Below, one piece after another: positions 21,394 through 32,444 of a stretch of 34,302 bases of DNA. Source of the DNA: Prochlorococcus sp. AG-402-G19 (GTDB taxonomy: Bacteria > Cyanobacteriota > Cyanobacteriia > PCC-6307 > Cyanobiaceae); assembly GCA_003279455.1 (NCBI GenBank), contig QCHU01000013.1, forward strand, positions 1 to 34,302, written 5' to 3'. How positions within the stretch are numbered: position 1 is the stretch's first letter; every line of letters begins with the position of its first letter. The notes beneath the pieces were generated by a model, which worked only from the letters and a program-made list of their open reading frames with translations, did no database searches and was not told the origin of the DNA. Position numbers and translations under genes: made by a program.

Positions 21394-22128
21394 TTATCTT
21401 CTATCAACAGCAAACAATGCAGATTCTTCAGCACTTCTCATACTTTTGGAAAGCGCAATATTGAAGTCATTTGCAGATTGATTAAAATCACTAGAAATAG
21501 TAATTGGTTTAGAGAAACAAATTGATGCCGATCCATAAAATTTAGGAATAACATCACTGTAGGCCAAACCAACTGGAACAATTTTAATTTCTAAACCTTT
21601 GTTAGATGCTAGTTGAGCCAACCGAATTAAGCCCTTTTTTAACTTTACAGGTTCGCCAAATCGATTTATCTTTCCTTCTGGGAATACAACTAATTGCTGA
21701 CTTGAAACCAATAAATCCACAGCATATCTAAGAGTAGTTAAAGAAGGTCTTCCTTGATCAACGGGGAAACAACCCAACCTGTTTAAAAACCATCCTTGCA
21801 ATCCTCTCATTTCTGAGCGAGTGACCATGTATCTGCAGTCTCTATGTGTGATCCTTCTTCCAGCAGCCATAGTTAACATCAAAGCATCCCATCTTGATCT
21901 ATGAGTAGGTGCAAGTACAACAGAACCACTTAAAGGTAAATTCTCTGCTCCAATAACTATTCTTCTTCGAAAAAAATTGTTCAATGCAAAATCTTGCGTA
22001 GCAAACATAGCCAATCGACTCCAGAAAGGATCAACACCACGGCATATTTTTTTTTCTCTATGAAGAAAGGGCAAAAATTCCCTCTTTAACAAACTATGTA
22101 TTGAAGTTAACTCCGAAAGCTTTATCAT
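21394..22128 (-). CDS. PlsC-type acyltransferase (1-acylglycerol-3-phosphate O-acyltransferase)
   Basis: The acyltransferase motif HRSRWDAL (H-x4-D) and the downstream FPEGKINRFGEPVKLKKGLIRLA block are the PlsC family signature, so it likely acylates lysophosphatidic acid at the membrane. Starting at the ATG at 22128 gives 244 residues, the usual size. The frame extends to 22242, but that would overlap the divergent pdxJ start and add a Tyr/Ile-rich non-conserved N-terminus. The basic N-terminal region includes FAMF-like aromatic residues that could associate with the membrane. Confidence 0.85.
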   Translation of the reverse strand: MIKLSELTSIHSLLKREFLPFLHREKKICRGVDPFWSRLAMFATQDFALNNFFRRRIVIGAENLPLSGSVVLAPTHRSRWDALMLTMAAGRRITHRDCRYMVTRSEMRGLQGWFLNRLGCFPVDQGRPSLTTLRYAVDLLVSSQQLVVFPEGKINRFGEPVKLKKGLIRLAQLASNKGLEIKIVPVGLAYSDVIPKFYGSASICFSKPITISSDFNQSANDFNIALSKSMRSAEESALFAVDRR

Positions 22129-22212
22129 TAACGATGGGACAGGGCAGTTACTCCAGCGGCTAAACCTTATTTTGCTTTTGATGAATACAATCAATGTATA
22201 TTCAAAATACTT

Positions 22213-22950
22213 ATGGCAAGTCTTGGCGTAAACATTGATCACATAGCAAATGTCCGAGAAGCACGTAAGACATTTGAACCTGACCCAGTAAAAATGGTTC
22301 TTTTAGCAGAATTAGGTGGTGCTGACGGCATAACAGTTCATCTAAGAGAAGATAGAAGGCATATACAAGATAGAGATCTAAATCTTCTAAAAGAGACTGT
22401 GCATACTCGACTAAATCTGGAAATGGCTGCAACTGAAGAAATGACTTCAATAGCTGTTAATCTCAAGCCAGAGATGGTTACATTAGTTCCTGAAAAAAGG
22501 GAAGAGGTCACTACAGAAGGAGGACTCGATGTCATAAAACACAAAAACAAATTAAAGGAAATAATCCAACGTCTATCAGATGAGAATATTCCAGTTAGTC
22601 TTTTTGTTGATCCAGTTCAAGCTCAATTAGAAAAATGTGCTGAAGTAAAAGCCGCCTGGATTGAACTACACACGGGTAAATATGCAATCAAAAAAAACAA
22701 GGCAAGAGGTATGGAATTATCCATTCTTAAAGAAAGCGCAGCCAAAGCAAAATCATATGGTTTGAGAGTAAACGCAGGGCATGGGTTGACATATCAAAAC
22801 GTTGAGCCGATTGCAGCTATTGAAGGGATTGAAGAATTAAATATTGGCCATACAATTATTTCTAGAGCCCTTTCAGTAGGTCTCTCTCAGGCAGTCAAAG
22901 AAATGAAAAGCCTTATCATCAATCCAAGAAAAGACAACTTCTTACTTTAA
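22213..22950 (+). CDS. pdxJ: pyridoxine 5'-phosphate synthase PdxJ
   Basis: PdxJ condenses 1-deoxy-D-xylulose 5-phosphate with 3-amino-2-oxopropyl phosphate to pyridoxine 5'-phosphate, the last ring-forming step of de novo vitamin B6 synthesis. The 245-residue protein has the family blocks [60 protein letters not shown] and [12 protein letters not shown]. It is divergent from the PlsC gene, and recC follows 27 bases after its stop. Confidence 0.95.
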   Translation: MASLGVNIDHIANVREARKTFEPDPVKMVLLAELGGADGITVHLREDRRHIQDRDLNLLKETVHTRLNLEMAATEEMTSIAVNLKPEMVTLVPEKREEVTTEGGLDVIKHKNKLKEIIQRLSDENIPVSLFVDPVQAQLEKCAEVKAAWIELHTGKYAIKKNKARGMELSILKESAAKAKSYGLRVNAGHGLTYQNVEPIAAIEGIEELNIGHTIISRALSVGLSQAVKEMKSLIINPRKDNFLL

Positions 22951-22977
22951 AAATATCTTTAAATCGCATTTTGACTC

Positions 22978-25900
22978 TTGCTAACAATTTATCGAAGTAA
23001 TAAAGCTGAATGGTTAGCAGAAATACTAGGACAGGAACTCCGATTAAATCCTCCTGAAATAACTGAAGAAGTTAATATTATTGTTAGTACATGGCCATCA
23101 AGCAGATGGTTAAGTGAAGAACTTTCAATAATTAATAATATCAATGCATTAATTAAATACCCGTTTCCTGGTACATATTTAAAAAGGTTAGTCAAGAGAA
23201 TTATTGGTATTGATCCTAATGAAAAAGATCCATGGGAAAAGAATCATCTTGTTTGGATTATTTTAGAATTATTACCAGAATTAATGAAAGAGGAAGAAGC
23301 AAAAGTAGTTCGATCCTGGCTAAAGAAAAGCGAGAAAGAAAAAGATCTAGTTGATCAAAATTTATGGGAAATAGCAAATAATATTGCAGAAATATTTGAT
23401 GACTACATACTTTATAGGCCTGAAATTATCAAGCAGTGGTTAAGCAAGAAAACAAATAAAACTTTAAAAGGTGTTAGTGTTAATAACAATACCCTTTGGC
23501 AAGAAATATTATTTACTTTATTATATAAAAAGATCAAAAAAGATCCTTTCTGCATCCAAGTTGAAAAAGCTATTGAACGTTTAAAAAAAGATGAGGTTTC
23601 AAAACAAGATTATCCAAAAAATTTATACATCTATGGAATAAGCAGTCTTGCACCATTGCAAATAGATTTAATTCAAGCATTTTCAAAAGTCATAAATATA
23701 AAAATTTATCTAATTTCTCCTTGCAATGATCTTTGGCAAAGATGTGAAGCAAGAAGACTGAATTTTAGAAACACATGGAATACTCCTCCTGATAGGCAAT
23801 GGTTACTAGAATCTCCAAGGCTTGAAGCCTTCCTTGGACGGATGGGGGCTGAATTTCAACAGTTGCTAGAGGGGAGTGGTGAATATCAATTGGGAGATAG
23901 AAATGAGGAAGATATTTTTTCTCTTACAGCAAATATCGCCACTAATAAAGGGAACAAACCAAATTTATTAGAACAACTACAACAAGAATTGTTATCCACA
24001 AAAAATGAAAGTATTTTAACTAAAGAAAAATCTGACAAATCACTTCTTTTCCTTAAAGCCCCAGGGAAGTATCGACAAGTGGAATTAATACGGGACCATA
24101 TATTACAGCTTTTTAGCAATAACAAGAAACTTCAACCCAGAGACATTCTTATAATGACACCACAAGTTGATAGCTATGCGTCAATATTTGCCTCAGTGTT
24201 TAACAATATAGATCAAAACAGTACTCCGCTACCTTGGATAATCACAGACAGAAGTCAAGAAGATAAAGTAGGTTTGATACATTTTGTGTTAAACCTATTA
24301 GAGATTTCCGCTTCTCGTTTAACCGCATCAATTTTTGAAAACTTACTATCCAATCCAGCATTACAAGCACAACAGAAAATAAGTATTGACGAGGTGACTA
24401 ACATAACCAAAAACCTTCAATCCGCTGGCTTTACTTGGGGACTGGATTCTTCAGAAAGATTTGGGGAAGAAGCTCATAGTCTATGTTGGTGTCTAGAAAG
24501 ATTTTTACTTGGTCTTGTTTTACCAGATAATCCAATTAATGGAATAAGCAAAATCTCCCCTTATTCCGAGAATGTTTCAAGTTCTGAGCTTATAAAAGCT
24601 TGGGGTATACTTTCAAAACTTTGCAATTATGTCGATGCGATTCGCAGTAAACGTTCATGTAAAGAATGGATAAAACTTATAACATCACTCGTAAAAGATT
24701 TATTTGGGGATGGTGGAGAATGGGCTTGGGAAGAGCAACAATTACTAACTATTGTTAATGATTGGGATCTAATAACAGAAAATTGTGAACTAGAAATTGA
24801 TTGTTTAGTAGTTAAAGACATTATCACCAAAGCATTAAGTTCTACAAATAGTAAGTTTGGTCATAGGACAGGGAAAATCACGATCAGTGCCTTAGAACCA
24901 ATGAGAGCAATACCTCATCAAATCATCATCGTCATGGGATTAGAAAGTAGAAATTTCCCAAGAATAAATAATAGAAGAAGCTTTAATCTCCTAGAAAGAA
25001 AAAGAGAACTTGGGGACCCTAACCAATATGACAAAGATCGCTACTCATTGTTAGAAGCTTTAATCTCAACTCGTCAAAATCTTTTAGTTTCTTGGAATTC
25101 CAAAGATGAAAAAACCGGAGAAGAGCTTGAACCTCCAAGTCCTGTACAACAATGGCTCAATTATTTAAAAATAAAATTAGGAGCATATGCCTTTCAAGAT
25201 ATTCTCATTGAGCCACCAGCCAATCCGCTTGATCAATTCAACTTTATAAAATCTGAAAATTCACAGATCTTGAGTTGTGATAAGAAGAATCTAGAAGCTA
25301 GAGAATGGATTGAGAAAGCAATACCTACTAAAAAAGTCTCACTAGCATTACCGCTAAAATGGAAAGAAATAAACTTAAGCGCATTAAAATCATATTCCTT
25401 CGAGAAAACCAAAGAATGGCTACTCAATCCACAAAGAACATGGTTAAAATATAATGAAATCCAATCAAAAGAATTTGTCAATCTTATTGAGGACAATGAT
25501 TCACTCGAGCTTTCAGAATTAGAGAGATATAAACTTCTTAAGCATCGACTAGAAAATAGTGATCTAAGAAAAATTAATGTAAGTAAATCTAATTATAACT
25601 ACTGGGAAGAGACCTATTCAGGTAGAGGGGTTTTTCCGCCAAAAGGCTCTGGATTAATAGAGGAGGATCTTCTTGAGGAGCGATGGGGTAATTTAATATC
25701 AGCAATATGCGCTACTGGTCAAATAACGAAAAGAAATATTCAGATGCAAGGGATAGAGGGTGAATTTTACTTTGGAGGGAAGAATTTAATACAAATTGAA
25801 ATTGGAACATTAAAATATAAAGCTCTGATGAATGGATGGCTAAATCATTTATATTTATCCGCATATAGTTCTTTTAATTATAAAACACTGATAATTTCGA

Positions 25901-26271
25901 AAAAAATAGACTATCGCAAAAAAATAAATTTCAATGTAAGCAAAGAGATTTTACCAATCGATCCCAAAGAGGCGGCTGAAATTCTAAGGCAAATACATCA
26001 ATTAGCAGCCGCAGGAAGGAACAATTGTTGGCCCATCCCACCAGAGAGTGGCATGACTTATGCCCTTGCTACAAAAGAGAAGAATAAGAATGAACAAGAT
26101 TTATTTAAAAAGAAATGGGAAGGTGATTTATATATGCAAGGTGAAAGAGATACTCTAACGATGGAACTTTGCTTTGGCAAAAAATGCAAAGCCTCTACTT
26201 TTTTAGACCTTAAATCATTTAATGATGTATTAATGAGTCTCTATGAACCACTCCTAAAAAAAACCAACTAA
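22978..26271 (+). CDS. recC: exodeoxyribonuclease V gamma subunit RecC
   Basis: RecC is the non-catalytic subunit of RecBCD that splits the duplex and recognises Chi. The 1,097 residues are close to the E. coli length. The N-terminal LTIYRSNKAEWLAEILGQEL and VSTWPSSRWLSEELS blocks fit the UvrD-like inactive helicase fold. The middle ALEPMRAIPHQIIIVMGLES resembles the family helicase-like domain. No Walker A motif is present, as expected. Translation starts at TTG 22978; no upstream ATG fits. The start lies 27 bases after pdxJ and the stop 13 bases before the methyltransferase gene, so co-transcription is likely. Confidence 0.9.
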   Translation: MLTIYRSNKAEWLAEILGQELRLNPPEITEEVNIIVSTWPSSRWLSEELSIINNINALIKYPFPGTYLKRLVKRIIGIDPNEKDPWEKNHLVWIILELLPELMKEEEAKVVRSWLKKSEKEKDLVDQNLWEIANNIAEIFDDYILYRPEIIKQWLSKKTNKTLKGVSVNNNTLWQEILFTLLYKKIKKDPFCIQVEKAIERLKKDEVSKQDYPKNLYIYGISSLAPLQIDLIQAFSKVINIKIYLISPCNDLWQRCEARRLNFRNTWNTPPDRQWLLESPRLEAFLGRMGAEFQQLLEGSGEYQLGDRNEEDIFSLTANIATNKGNKPNLLEQLQQELLSTKNESILTKEKSDKSLLFLKAPGKYRQVELIRDHILQLFSNNKKLQPRDILIMTPQVDSYASIFASVFNNIDQNSTPLPWIITDRSQEDKVGLIHFVLNLLEISASRLTASIFENLLSNPALQAQQKISIDEVTNITKNLQSAGFTWGLDSSERFGEEAHSLCWCLERFLLGLVLPDNPINGISKISPYSENVSSSELIKAWGILSKLCNYVDAIRSKRSCKEWIKLITSLVKDLFGDGGEWAWEEQQLLTIVNDWDLITENCELEIDCLVVKDIITKALSSTNSKFGHRTGKITISALEPMRAIPHQIIIVMGLESRNFPRINNRRSFNLLERKRELGDPNQYDKDRYSLLEALISTRQNLLVSWNSKDEKTGEELEPPSPVQQWLNYLKIKLGAYAFQDILIEPPANPLDQFNFIKSENSQILSCDKKNLEAREWIEKAIPTKKVSLALPLKWKEINLSALKSYSFEKTKEWLLNPQRTWLKYNEIQSKEFVNLIEDNDSLELSELERYKLLKHRLENSDLRKINVSKSNYNYWEETYSGRGVFPPKGSGLIEEDLLEERWGNLISAICATGQITKRNIQMQGIEGEFYFGGKNLIQIEIGTLKYKALMNGWLNHLYLSAYSSFNYKTLIISKKIDYRKKINFNVSKEILPIDPKEAAEILRQIHQLAAAGRNNCWPIPPESGMTYALATKEKNKNEQDLFKKKWEGDLYMQGERDTLTMELCFGKKCKASTFLDLKSFNDVLMSLYEPLLKKTN

Positions 26272-26284
26272 TCTAGCAATTAAA

Positions 26285-26845
26285 ATGAAACGAAATAAAA
26301 GCAATCTCTTTAAGGATATCAAAACTCTTTTCTCAAAATGGGGGTTTAGCAAGCAGGGGCTATTTAATAATTCAAAAGGAGAATGGTATTTATTTGCTCA
26401 AATATTTTTAATCCTTCTACATTTAATACCTCCCTTACCAAAAATAAAGTATCTAGCATTTTCAATAAAAACTTTTTGTATAATTATTGGATTAGCAATT
26501 TCAATTCTAGGTCTCTTTACTGTAATTAAAGCACTCATAGATTTAGGGGAAAACCTTACACCACTTCCTTATCCAATGAATAAATCTAATCTGATAAAAA
26601 ATTATTCATACCAAAACACTCGACACCCACTTTATAAGGGAATATTATTTATTTCATTTGGGATATGTATTTTTTCATTGAGTCTAATCCATCTTTTTCT
26701 ACTCATATCATTAGCTTACATTTTAAGAATAAAAGCCATAAAAGAAGAAGAAATGCTGAAAATTAAATTTCCTGAATACAAAATATATATCAAAGAAGTT
26801 CCAGCCATCATAAAACAAATAAAATATTTAGATTGGAGATCCTGA
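26285..26845 (+). CDS. ICMT/PEMT-like membrane methyltransferase
   Basis: A 186-residue protein with four or five hydrophobic segments (about residues 33-50, 58-85, 120-145). The motif TRHPLYKGILFISFG followed by KEEEMLKIKFPEYKIYIKEV is the hallmark of isoprenylcysteine carboxyl methyltransferase and phospholipid-methyltransferase-like proteins. The substrate cannot be told from sequence. It sits between recC and recB with a 13-base gap before it and 95 bases after it, an unusual neighbour for a recombination operon. Whether this order is conserved I cannot verify. Confidence 0.8.
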   Translation: MKRNKSNLFKDIKTLFSKWGFSKQGLFNNSKGEWYLFAQIFLILLHLIPPLPKIKYLAFSIKTFCIIIGLAISILGLFTVIKALIDLGENLTPLPYPMNKSNLIKNYSYQNTRHPLYKGILFISFGICIFSLSLIHLFLLISLAYILRIKAIKEEEMLKIKFPEYKIYIKEVPAIIKQIKYLDWRS

Positions 26846-26940
26846 AATGTTGCTTATAAGTAATTTTAAAAACCAAAATCAAAAGATAATAGATAGCAGA
26901 AGAATTGGTTTTTATTTTTCATTATAACTATGAGAAAAAT

Positions 26941-29900
26941 ATGACTAATATTGAATTATTTCAACCTAACAAATATCCTTTGACGAATGGAATGCGTTTA
27001 ATAGAAGCAAGTGCTGGAACAGGAAAAACATTCTCTCTTGCTCATCTTGTTTTAAGGTTATTGACTGAAAAAGAATATTCAATAAATGAAATACTAGTTG
27101 TTAGCTTTACAGAAGCAACGGCATCAGAAATAAAAGGAAGAATTATTGAAAGATTAATTTTGGCATTAAAAGTAATTGAATCAATGAATGCAAATATAGA
27201 ACGATCTCAAATTGACAATGTATTAAATGAATGGGTCAGTTTAAATATCACATCTAAAAAAAGAGCCTTACATATAGCCTCCCTACTTTTAAAAGCATTG
27301 GAAAGAATTGATAATGCTGACATAACAACAATTCATGGATTTTGCAGTAAAACACTTCATAGAGATGCAATTGAGAACGAAACTAATTTAAACACTACTA
27401 TCGAAAAGGATTCCAAAACACTAATAAATGAAATTGTTGAAGAATATTGGAAGAAAGAAATATTAGAAATAGAAATTTCAGAATTAAAAGGTATATTTAA
27501 AACTAATTTCAATCGAAAAAATTTAATTCAAGTTCTTAGTTCATTAGATAATGATACAAATTATTCTTTCAAACAAACATTTAATGATTTAAAAATAGAA
27601 GAAAGTCTTTCAAATCAATTAAATAACTATATTGAAAAATTATGGATAAAATTTACTGCCATATGGGAAGAGCAGGGCCAGGATCTTGAAGATGGCTTAA
27701 TAGAGATTGCGAAGGGTCTAAAATCAAAGGGTATTACAGATACAAAGCCATACTCATCCAAGCCTAGAAAAAATCGTTATGAGCTTTTAATTAAATGGAT
27801 TGCAGAATATAAAGAGAAAAAGAGACCATCATATGAAGATATTCAAAATCAAACTCTTATAAATAAGTATTTTCATCCTAAGAATATTTACCAATTAGAT
27901 ATCAAGTATAAAATTGATTCTTTTTCAGAAGAAATGAAATCGATTTTTAATATTACAGCAGATTTATATGATAGTCCAGCTGAATTAGTTTGGGAACATG
28001 CTTTATTATGGACAAAGAGAGAGCTTGAAAAAAGAAAATCTAAAAAGGGTTTGATAAATTATTCTGATCTACTTAAATTATTAGATCCCAAAAACCTAAA
28101 TATAAGTCGAGTTAAAGATGAAGTTAAACCTAATAATATCTATAAGAACTTAAAACATAGATATAAAGTAGCATTAATCGATGAGTTCCAAGATACTGAT
28201 CCAGCTCAGTTAAGATTACTAAAAGAAGCCTTTGGCAATCGTTCAACACATTTATTACTAATGATTGGAGATCCAAAGCAAGCAATCTATAGTTTCAGAG
28301 GTGGAAGCTTAAATACATATATGAAAGCAAGAGAAGCTTGTGATCAAATTCATTTAATGAATTCTAATTATAGAAGTACAAAACCTCTAATTTTAATACT
28401 CAATAAATTATTTCTTGATGGTTTAATAAGATCAAATCTATCAACTCAAGAACTTAACCCATGTTCACAAGAAGATCTACTAAAGCTGAATGGAATAAAA
28501 GAACCATTTAAAATATTAAATCTAATAGGAAATAATCAAAAAGAAAAAACACAAAAAATAAAATTAGAATCAAAAAGCAAACTCGAGGATAAAATTCCGA
28601 AAGTTATTGGATCTTACTTGTTAGAGCTATTAAGCAATAATCCCAAAGATTTAACTCCCTCAGATATTTGCATACTAGTCAATAGACACGATCAAGCTAA
28701 AAACATCCATAGCTATTTATCAAAAATAAAAATCCCCTCACAACTCCTAAGCAATGAAAATATATTTACTAGTGAGGGTGCTCAAATCCTACAGATTTTC
28801 ATGAACTGTATCGTCAGTCCATATAACCAACAAAAACTTGCCCTACTAGCTTGTTCAGAGCTTATGCAATGGAGCAAGGAAAAACTTATTGAATCAAAAA
28901 TTAATGGCGATTTTGATACATTATCTTCGAAGTTCTACGAACTTGCAAAACTATTCCCAAAGATTGGATTATTAGGCTGTCTATCAAACTTTCTAGAAGG
29001 TAAATCAATTGCTGATCTTTCATATAGAGGAACTTTATTAGGTGATCTTTATCAAAGCTCTCAGTTAGTAGACGAACAGATCTATAGACAGAAATTTAAT
29101 GCTTTAAGAGCATCACAATGGCTTAGTAGTCAACGGTTCCAGGTCACCGAGCCAACACCAGAAGAATATCAACCTAACAGTTCTATTAGTAATAGCTCAG
29201 TAAATATAATTACAATCCACAAAAGTAAAGGACTTCAATTTAAAATAGTAATTTGTCCATACTTGTGGCAAAAGCCTCTAGATCAAAAAACTCAGTTATG
29301 GAGAGATAATCAAAATCTATTGATTTCTAAAAAGTATAAATTATATAAAAAATATATTTCATATCAAGATTTTATTAAAAAAGAATCATTAAATGAAGCA
29401 GAACGCTTAGCTTATGTTGCTTTTACAAGAGCTAAAAAACAATTAATAGTTCTGTGGACTAAGGCGGCCGCTCAAGAAGGAAACCCTCTTTCAGGCTTTT
29501 TATTTGGATCTGAATCTATAAATCTAAATATAGAAGACCATACAAAAGAAATGATGGAGAAGTCATTCAAGAAAAGAAAACTAAAAGTTCATATTCAAGA
29601 TATAAAAGTAATTGAAACTAATAAAACATGGATTCAACCTAAGAGTGAAGTCAAATTATCACTTGGAGCAATTCCAAAACATCAGTTTGAGAATAGTTGG
29701 GGAAGGTATAGTTTTTCAAAATGGATAACACAAAAGAATGACGAATTATCTCTAAAAGACTTTTCAGATGAGTTAAATGAAGATCATACATTTAAAAATG
29801 AGGTTGAGGATTTATCAATCCAAAAATCCGATCAGATATTTATAGAAAAAGATCAACTTATAGACAGTCTAGAAGATAACAGATGGGATAAAGAAAGTCC

Positions 29901-30726
29901 TATTAGTAATTTTCCAAAAGGTCCTATAGCAGGAACATGTCTTCATAAAATACTTGAAAGAATAGATTTCAATGATATTGAAAATCAACTAAAAGTTTCC
30001 ACTATAATTGAAGAAGAATTAAATATAGTTAATATAAGCAATTCATTTATTGAACCAATTAATATTTTATTAAAGAGAATTGCAAATATACCTTTAGGTG
30101 GTCCTTTAGGTAAATTTAAAATGAAAAATTTAAATTCTAAAACCTCTATCAAAGAATTAAAATTTGATATTCCAATTTGTCATGCAGATAATCCAATTAA
30201 TACTCTCGAATTATCATCAATTTTCAGAGAAGATTCTCAAAACAAATATGGCTCAGACTATATAAATAAACTGATGAATCTCAATATCTATAGCAGCGGT
30301 TTCCTAAGCGGATCCATAGACCAAGTTTTTGCAGACAACTCAAATCATGAAGTTGCTAAATGGTGGGTTTTAGATTGGAAAAGTAACTGGATAGGAAGTC
30401 CGCTATCAAAAGAGGATAGTTCTTCTTGTAGTCCCTCAAATTATTCAATTACCAGAATGGATGAAGAAATGTACCATCATCACTATCCATTACAAGCCCA
30501 TATATATTTACTTGCTTTACATAGATTTTTAAATTGGAGGCTCCCCGATTATTCACCTCAAAAACACCTTGGAGGTTACATTTACGTGTTTTTGAGAGGG
30601 CTTCCAGATATTGGAGATTTAGATGAAATGAATTTTCCTCAAAGGACTCCAGGATTAATAGTCGAACCTGCTCCTATTGAAAGAATTAAAAAATTAGACT
30701 TATTGATTCAAAGAAACGTTAGATGA
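26941..30726 (+). CDS. recB: exodeoxyribonuclease V beta subunit RecB
   Basis: RecB is the 3'-5' helicase and nuclease of RecBCD. The start is the ATG at 26941, giving 1,261 residues; the frame is open to 26905 but the extra residues are not conserved-looking. Walker A is ASAGTGKT (residues 23-30). The helicase Walker B block is ALIDEFQDTDPAQ, and motif VI is AYVAFTRAKKQ. The C-terminal nuclease domain keeps GTCLHKILERID, GSIDQVFAD and LDWKSNW, corresponding to E. coli H956, D1067, D1080 and K1082. The nuclease should be active. Its TGA overlaps the recD ATG by four bases (ATGA). Confidence 0.94.
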   Translation: MTNIELFQPNKYPLTNGMRLIEASAGTGKTFSLAHLVLRLLTEKEYSINEILVVSFTEATASEIKGRIIERLILALKVIESMNANIERSQIDNVLNEWVSLNITSKKRALHIASLLLKALERIDNADITTIHGFCSKTLHRDAIENETNLNTTIEKDSKTLINEIVEEYWKKEILEIEISELKGIFKTNFNRKNLIQVLSSLDNDTNYSFKQTFNDLKIEESLSNQLNNYIEKLWIKFTAIWEEQGQDLEDGLIEIAKGLKSKGITDTKPYSSKPRKNRYELLIKWIAEYKEKKRPSYEDIQNQTLINKYFHPKNIYQLDIKYKIDSFSEEMKSIFNITADLYDSPAELVWEHALLWTKRELEKRKSKKGLINYSDLLKLLDPKNLNISRVKDEVKPNNIYKNLKHRYKVALIDEFQDTDPAQLRLLKEAFGNRSTHLLLMIGDPKQAIYSFRGGSLNTYMKAREACDQIHLMNSNYRSTKPLILILNKLFLDGLIRSNLSTQELNPCSQEDLLKLNGIKEPFKILNLIGNNQKEKTQKIKLESKSKLEDKIPKVIGSYLLELLSNNPKDLTPSDICILVNRHDQAKNIHSYLSKIKIPSQLLSNENIFTSEGAQILQIFMNCIVSPYNQQKLALLACSELMQWSKEKLIESKINGDFDTLSSKFYELAKLFPKIGLLGCLSNFLEGKSIADLSYRGTLLGDLYQSSQLVDEQIYRQKFNALRASQWLSSQRFQVTEPTPEEYQPNSSISNSSVNIITIHKSKGLQFKIVICPYLWQKPLDQKTQLWRDNQNLLISKKYKLYKKYISYQDFIKKESLNEAERLAYVAFTRAKKQLIVLWTKAAAQEGNPLSGFLFGSESINLNIEDHTKEMMEKSFKKRKLKVHIQDIKVIETNKTWIQPKSEVKLSLGAIPKHQFENSWGRYSFSKWITQKNDELSLKDFSDELNEDHTFKNEVEDLSIQKSDQIFIEKDQLIDSLEDNRWDKESPISNFPKGPIAGTCLHKILERIDFNDIENQLKVSTIIEEELNIVNISNSFIEPINILLKRIANIPLGGPLGKFKMKNLNSKTSIKELKFDIPICHADNPINTLELSSIFREDSQNKYGSDYINKLMNLNIYSSGFLSGSIDQVFADNSNHEVAKWWVLDWKSNWIGSPLSKEDSSSCSPSNYSITRMDEEMYHHHYPLQAHIYLLALHRFLNWRLPDYSPQKHLGGYIYVFLRGLPDIGDLDEMNFPQRTPGLIVEPAPIERIKKLDLLIQRNVR

Positions 30727-32444
30727 GAGAGCACTTGAAAAAAAAATTTTCAACTGATTTAAATAAATCATTATTAGCTACTCTAATTCGCTATTTCCCA
30801 CCCAAAAAATTTAATGAAGTTTTAATTGATGTCGTAAATGTATTAATGGATGGATTATCAAGAGGTGATGTTTATATAAATTTTAAGGAGATCCCTAAAA
30901 ATCTTGAAATTAAACATGAAGGTTGGCCCAGCTATCATATTAAAGCTTTATTAGACAGTGGCTGGACTAAAGGAGATAACTCCCCAATTGTTTTAAATGG
31001 GGATCTGATCAGTTGGCGTCGAACACACAATGAGATAGTTGACACCATAAATAAATTACTCGCAAGGAATCAACCTATTAATCAGCCATCTCAAGAATTA
31101 CATACTCAAATTGATGCTATAAATCTAGAGCGTCTAAATATTCAACAAATAGAAGCTGTTAACCTTGTAAAAAGTGAACGAATCATCTTATTGAGTGGTG
31201 GCCCAGGTACAGGCAAGACAACTACCATTCTTCAAATGCTTTTACAAGCGCTAATAATAAATCCAACTCATGCTATTGGGATGGCTGCTCCTACAGGAAA
31301 AGCCGCAAAAAGACTAAAAGATACTATTCAGGCTGGTATTGTAGATTTTGAAGATCCTATAAAAGATAAGCTTGCTAATATTCCTTCTAAAACATTACAT
31401 AAATGGTTAGAATCAGGACCATATGGCTTCAGAAGAAACTCTAAACGTCTATTAAACTTAGATCTAATAGTCATAGATGAGATGTCAATGGTAGACATGT
31501 CAACAATTAATGGGTTGCTCGATGCATTAACAAGTTCATGTCAAATAATCTTGGTTGGGGATCCTGACCAATTATTACCAATAGGAAGTGCTGGTATATG
31601 GCAAATATTACAAGAGAAAGAAACAACAACAAACTTTCAATCAAACTCAGTCAAACTAACAGAGTCTTACCGAAACAAAGGAGATATCGCTTTATTAAGA
31701 AATACACTAAAAGATAAAGGAGTAGACGCCTTTTGGAAACTGCTTGCAATAAAAGAAGATTCATCAAATACACGTCAGTACTTTTCATCCTTAAAAAGTA
31801 TTCCAGAACCCGTAGTAAGGACTCTTTTAAACTATAAAAAAAAGCTTAAAAAGTTAACAGAAACTTGTAATAATATTATTCCTGATGAAGCATGGCAATC
31901 AAGTATGATTGAGGTCTCACAATCAGTTGAGATACTAAAACTCTTCAAATTCATAGAGAATCTTCTTATACTTTGTCCGCAAAGATATGGGCCCTGGGGT
32001 GTAAAAAAAATCCACGAGTTCCTTTTAGGAAAGAGATTTGAGGAGGAAGTACACAGATGGGGGGAAGGAACACCTATTATGGCAAGGAGTAATCAACCTG
32101 AAATAGGTTTAGCAAATGGAGACGTTGGGATAATTATTGGCAACGGTGAGAAAAGACGTTTTCTATTTAATGTCTTTTCTGAAGAACAAAGACTCGTAAC
32201 TCGATTAATAAACCCATCAAGGTTAAACATGTATGATGCTGCATATGCAATGACAATACATAAATCACAAGGAAGTGAAGCTGACAAAGTTCTTTTACTT
32301 TGGCCTAGTACCTTTAGAGTTTCAAAAGATAATAATCTCACAAAGTTTAATTCTGATGATTATGAAAAAAGAATGCTCTATACAGCAATCACTCGTGCAA
32401 AAAAACAATTATTGGTAATAACCAATAAAGAACAAGACTTTTAA
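30723..32444 (+). CDS. recD: exodeoxyribonuclease V alpha subunit RecD
   Basis: RecD is the 5'-3' helicase of RecBCD. The 573-residue protein has Walker A (SGGPGTGKTTT), Walker B (VIDEMSMVD), GDPDQLLPIGSAG, AYAMTIHKSQGSEADKVLLL and TAITRAKKQLLV, all expected of RecD-type superfamily 1 helicases. The ATG at 30723 overlaps the recB stop, indicating coupled translation and equal subunit supply. The length is near the E. coli protein (608). Confidence 0.94.
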   Translation: MREHLKKKFSTDLNKSLLATLIRYFPPKKFNEVLIDVVNVLMDGLSRGDVYINFKEIPKNLEIKHEGWPSYHIKALLDSGWTKGDNSPIVLNGDLISWRRTHNEIVDTINKLLARNQPINQPSQELHTQIDAINLERLNIQQIEAVNLVKSERIILLSGGPGTGKTTTILQMLLQALIINPTHAIGMAAPTGKAAKRLKDTIQAGIVDFEDPIKDKLANIPSKTLHKWLESGPYGFRRNSKRLLNLDLIVIDEMSMVDMSTINGLLDALTSSCQIILVGDPDQLLPIGSAGIWQILQEKETTTNFQSNSVKLTESYRNKGDIALLRNTLKDKGVDAFWKLLAIKEDSSNTRQYFSSLKSIPEPVVRTLLNYKKKLKKLTETCNNIIPDEAWQSSMIEVSQSVEILKLFKFIENLLILCPQRYGPWGVKKIHEFLLGKRFEEEVHRWGEGTPIMARSNQPEIGLANGDVGIIIGNGEKRRFLFNVFSEEQRLVTRLINPSRLNMYDAAYAMTIHKSQGSEADKVLLLWPSTFRVSKDNNLTKFNSDDYEKRMLYTAITRAKKQLLVITNKEQDF

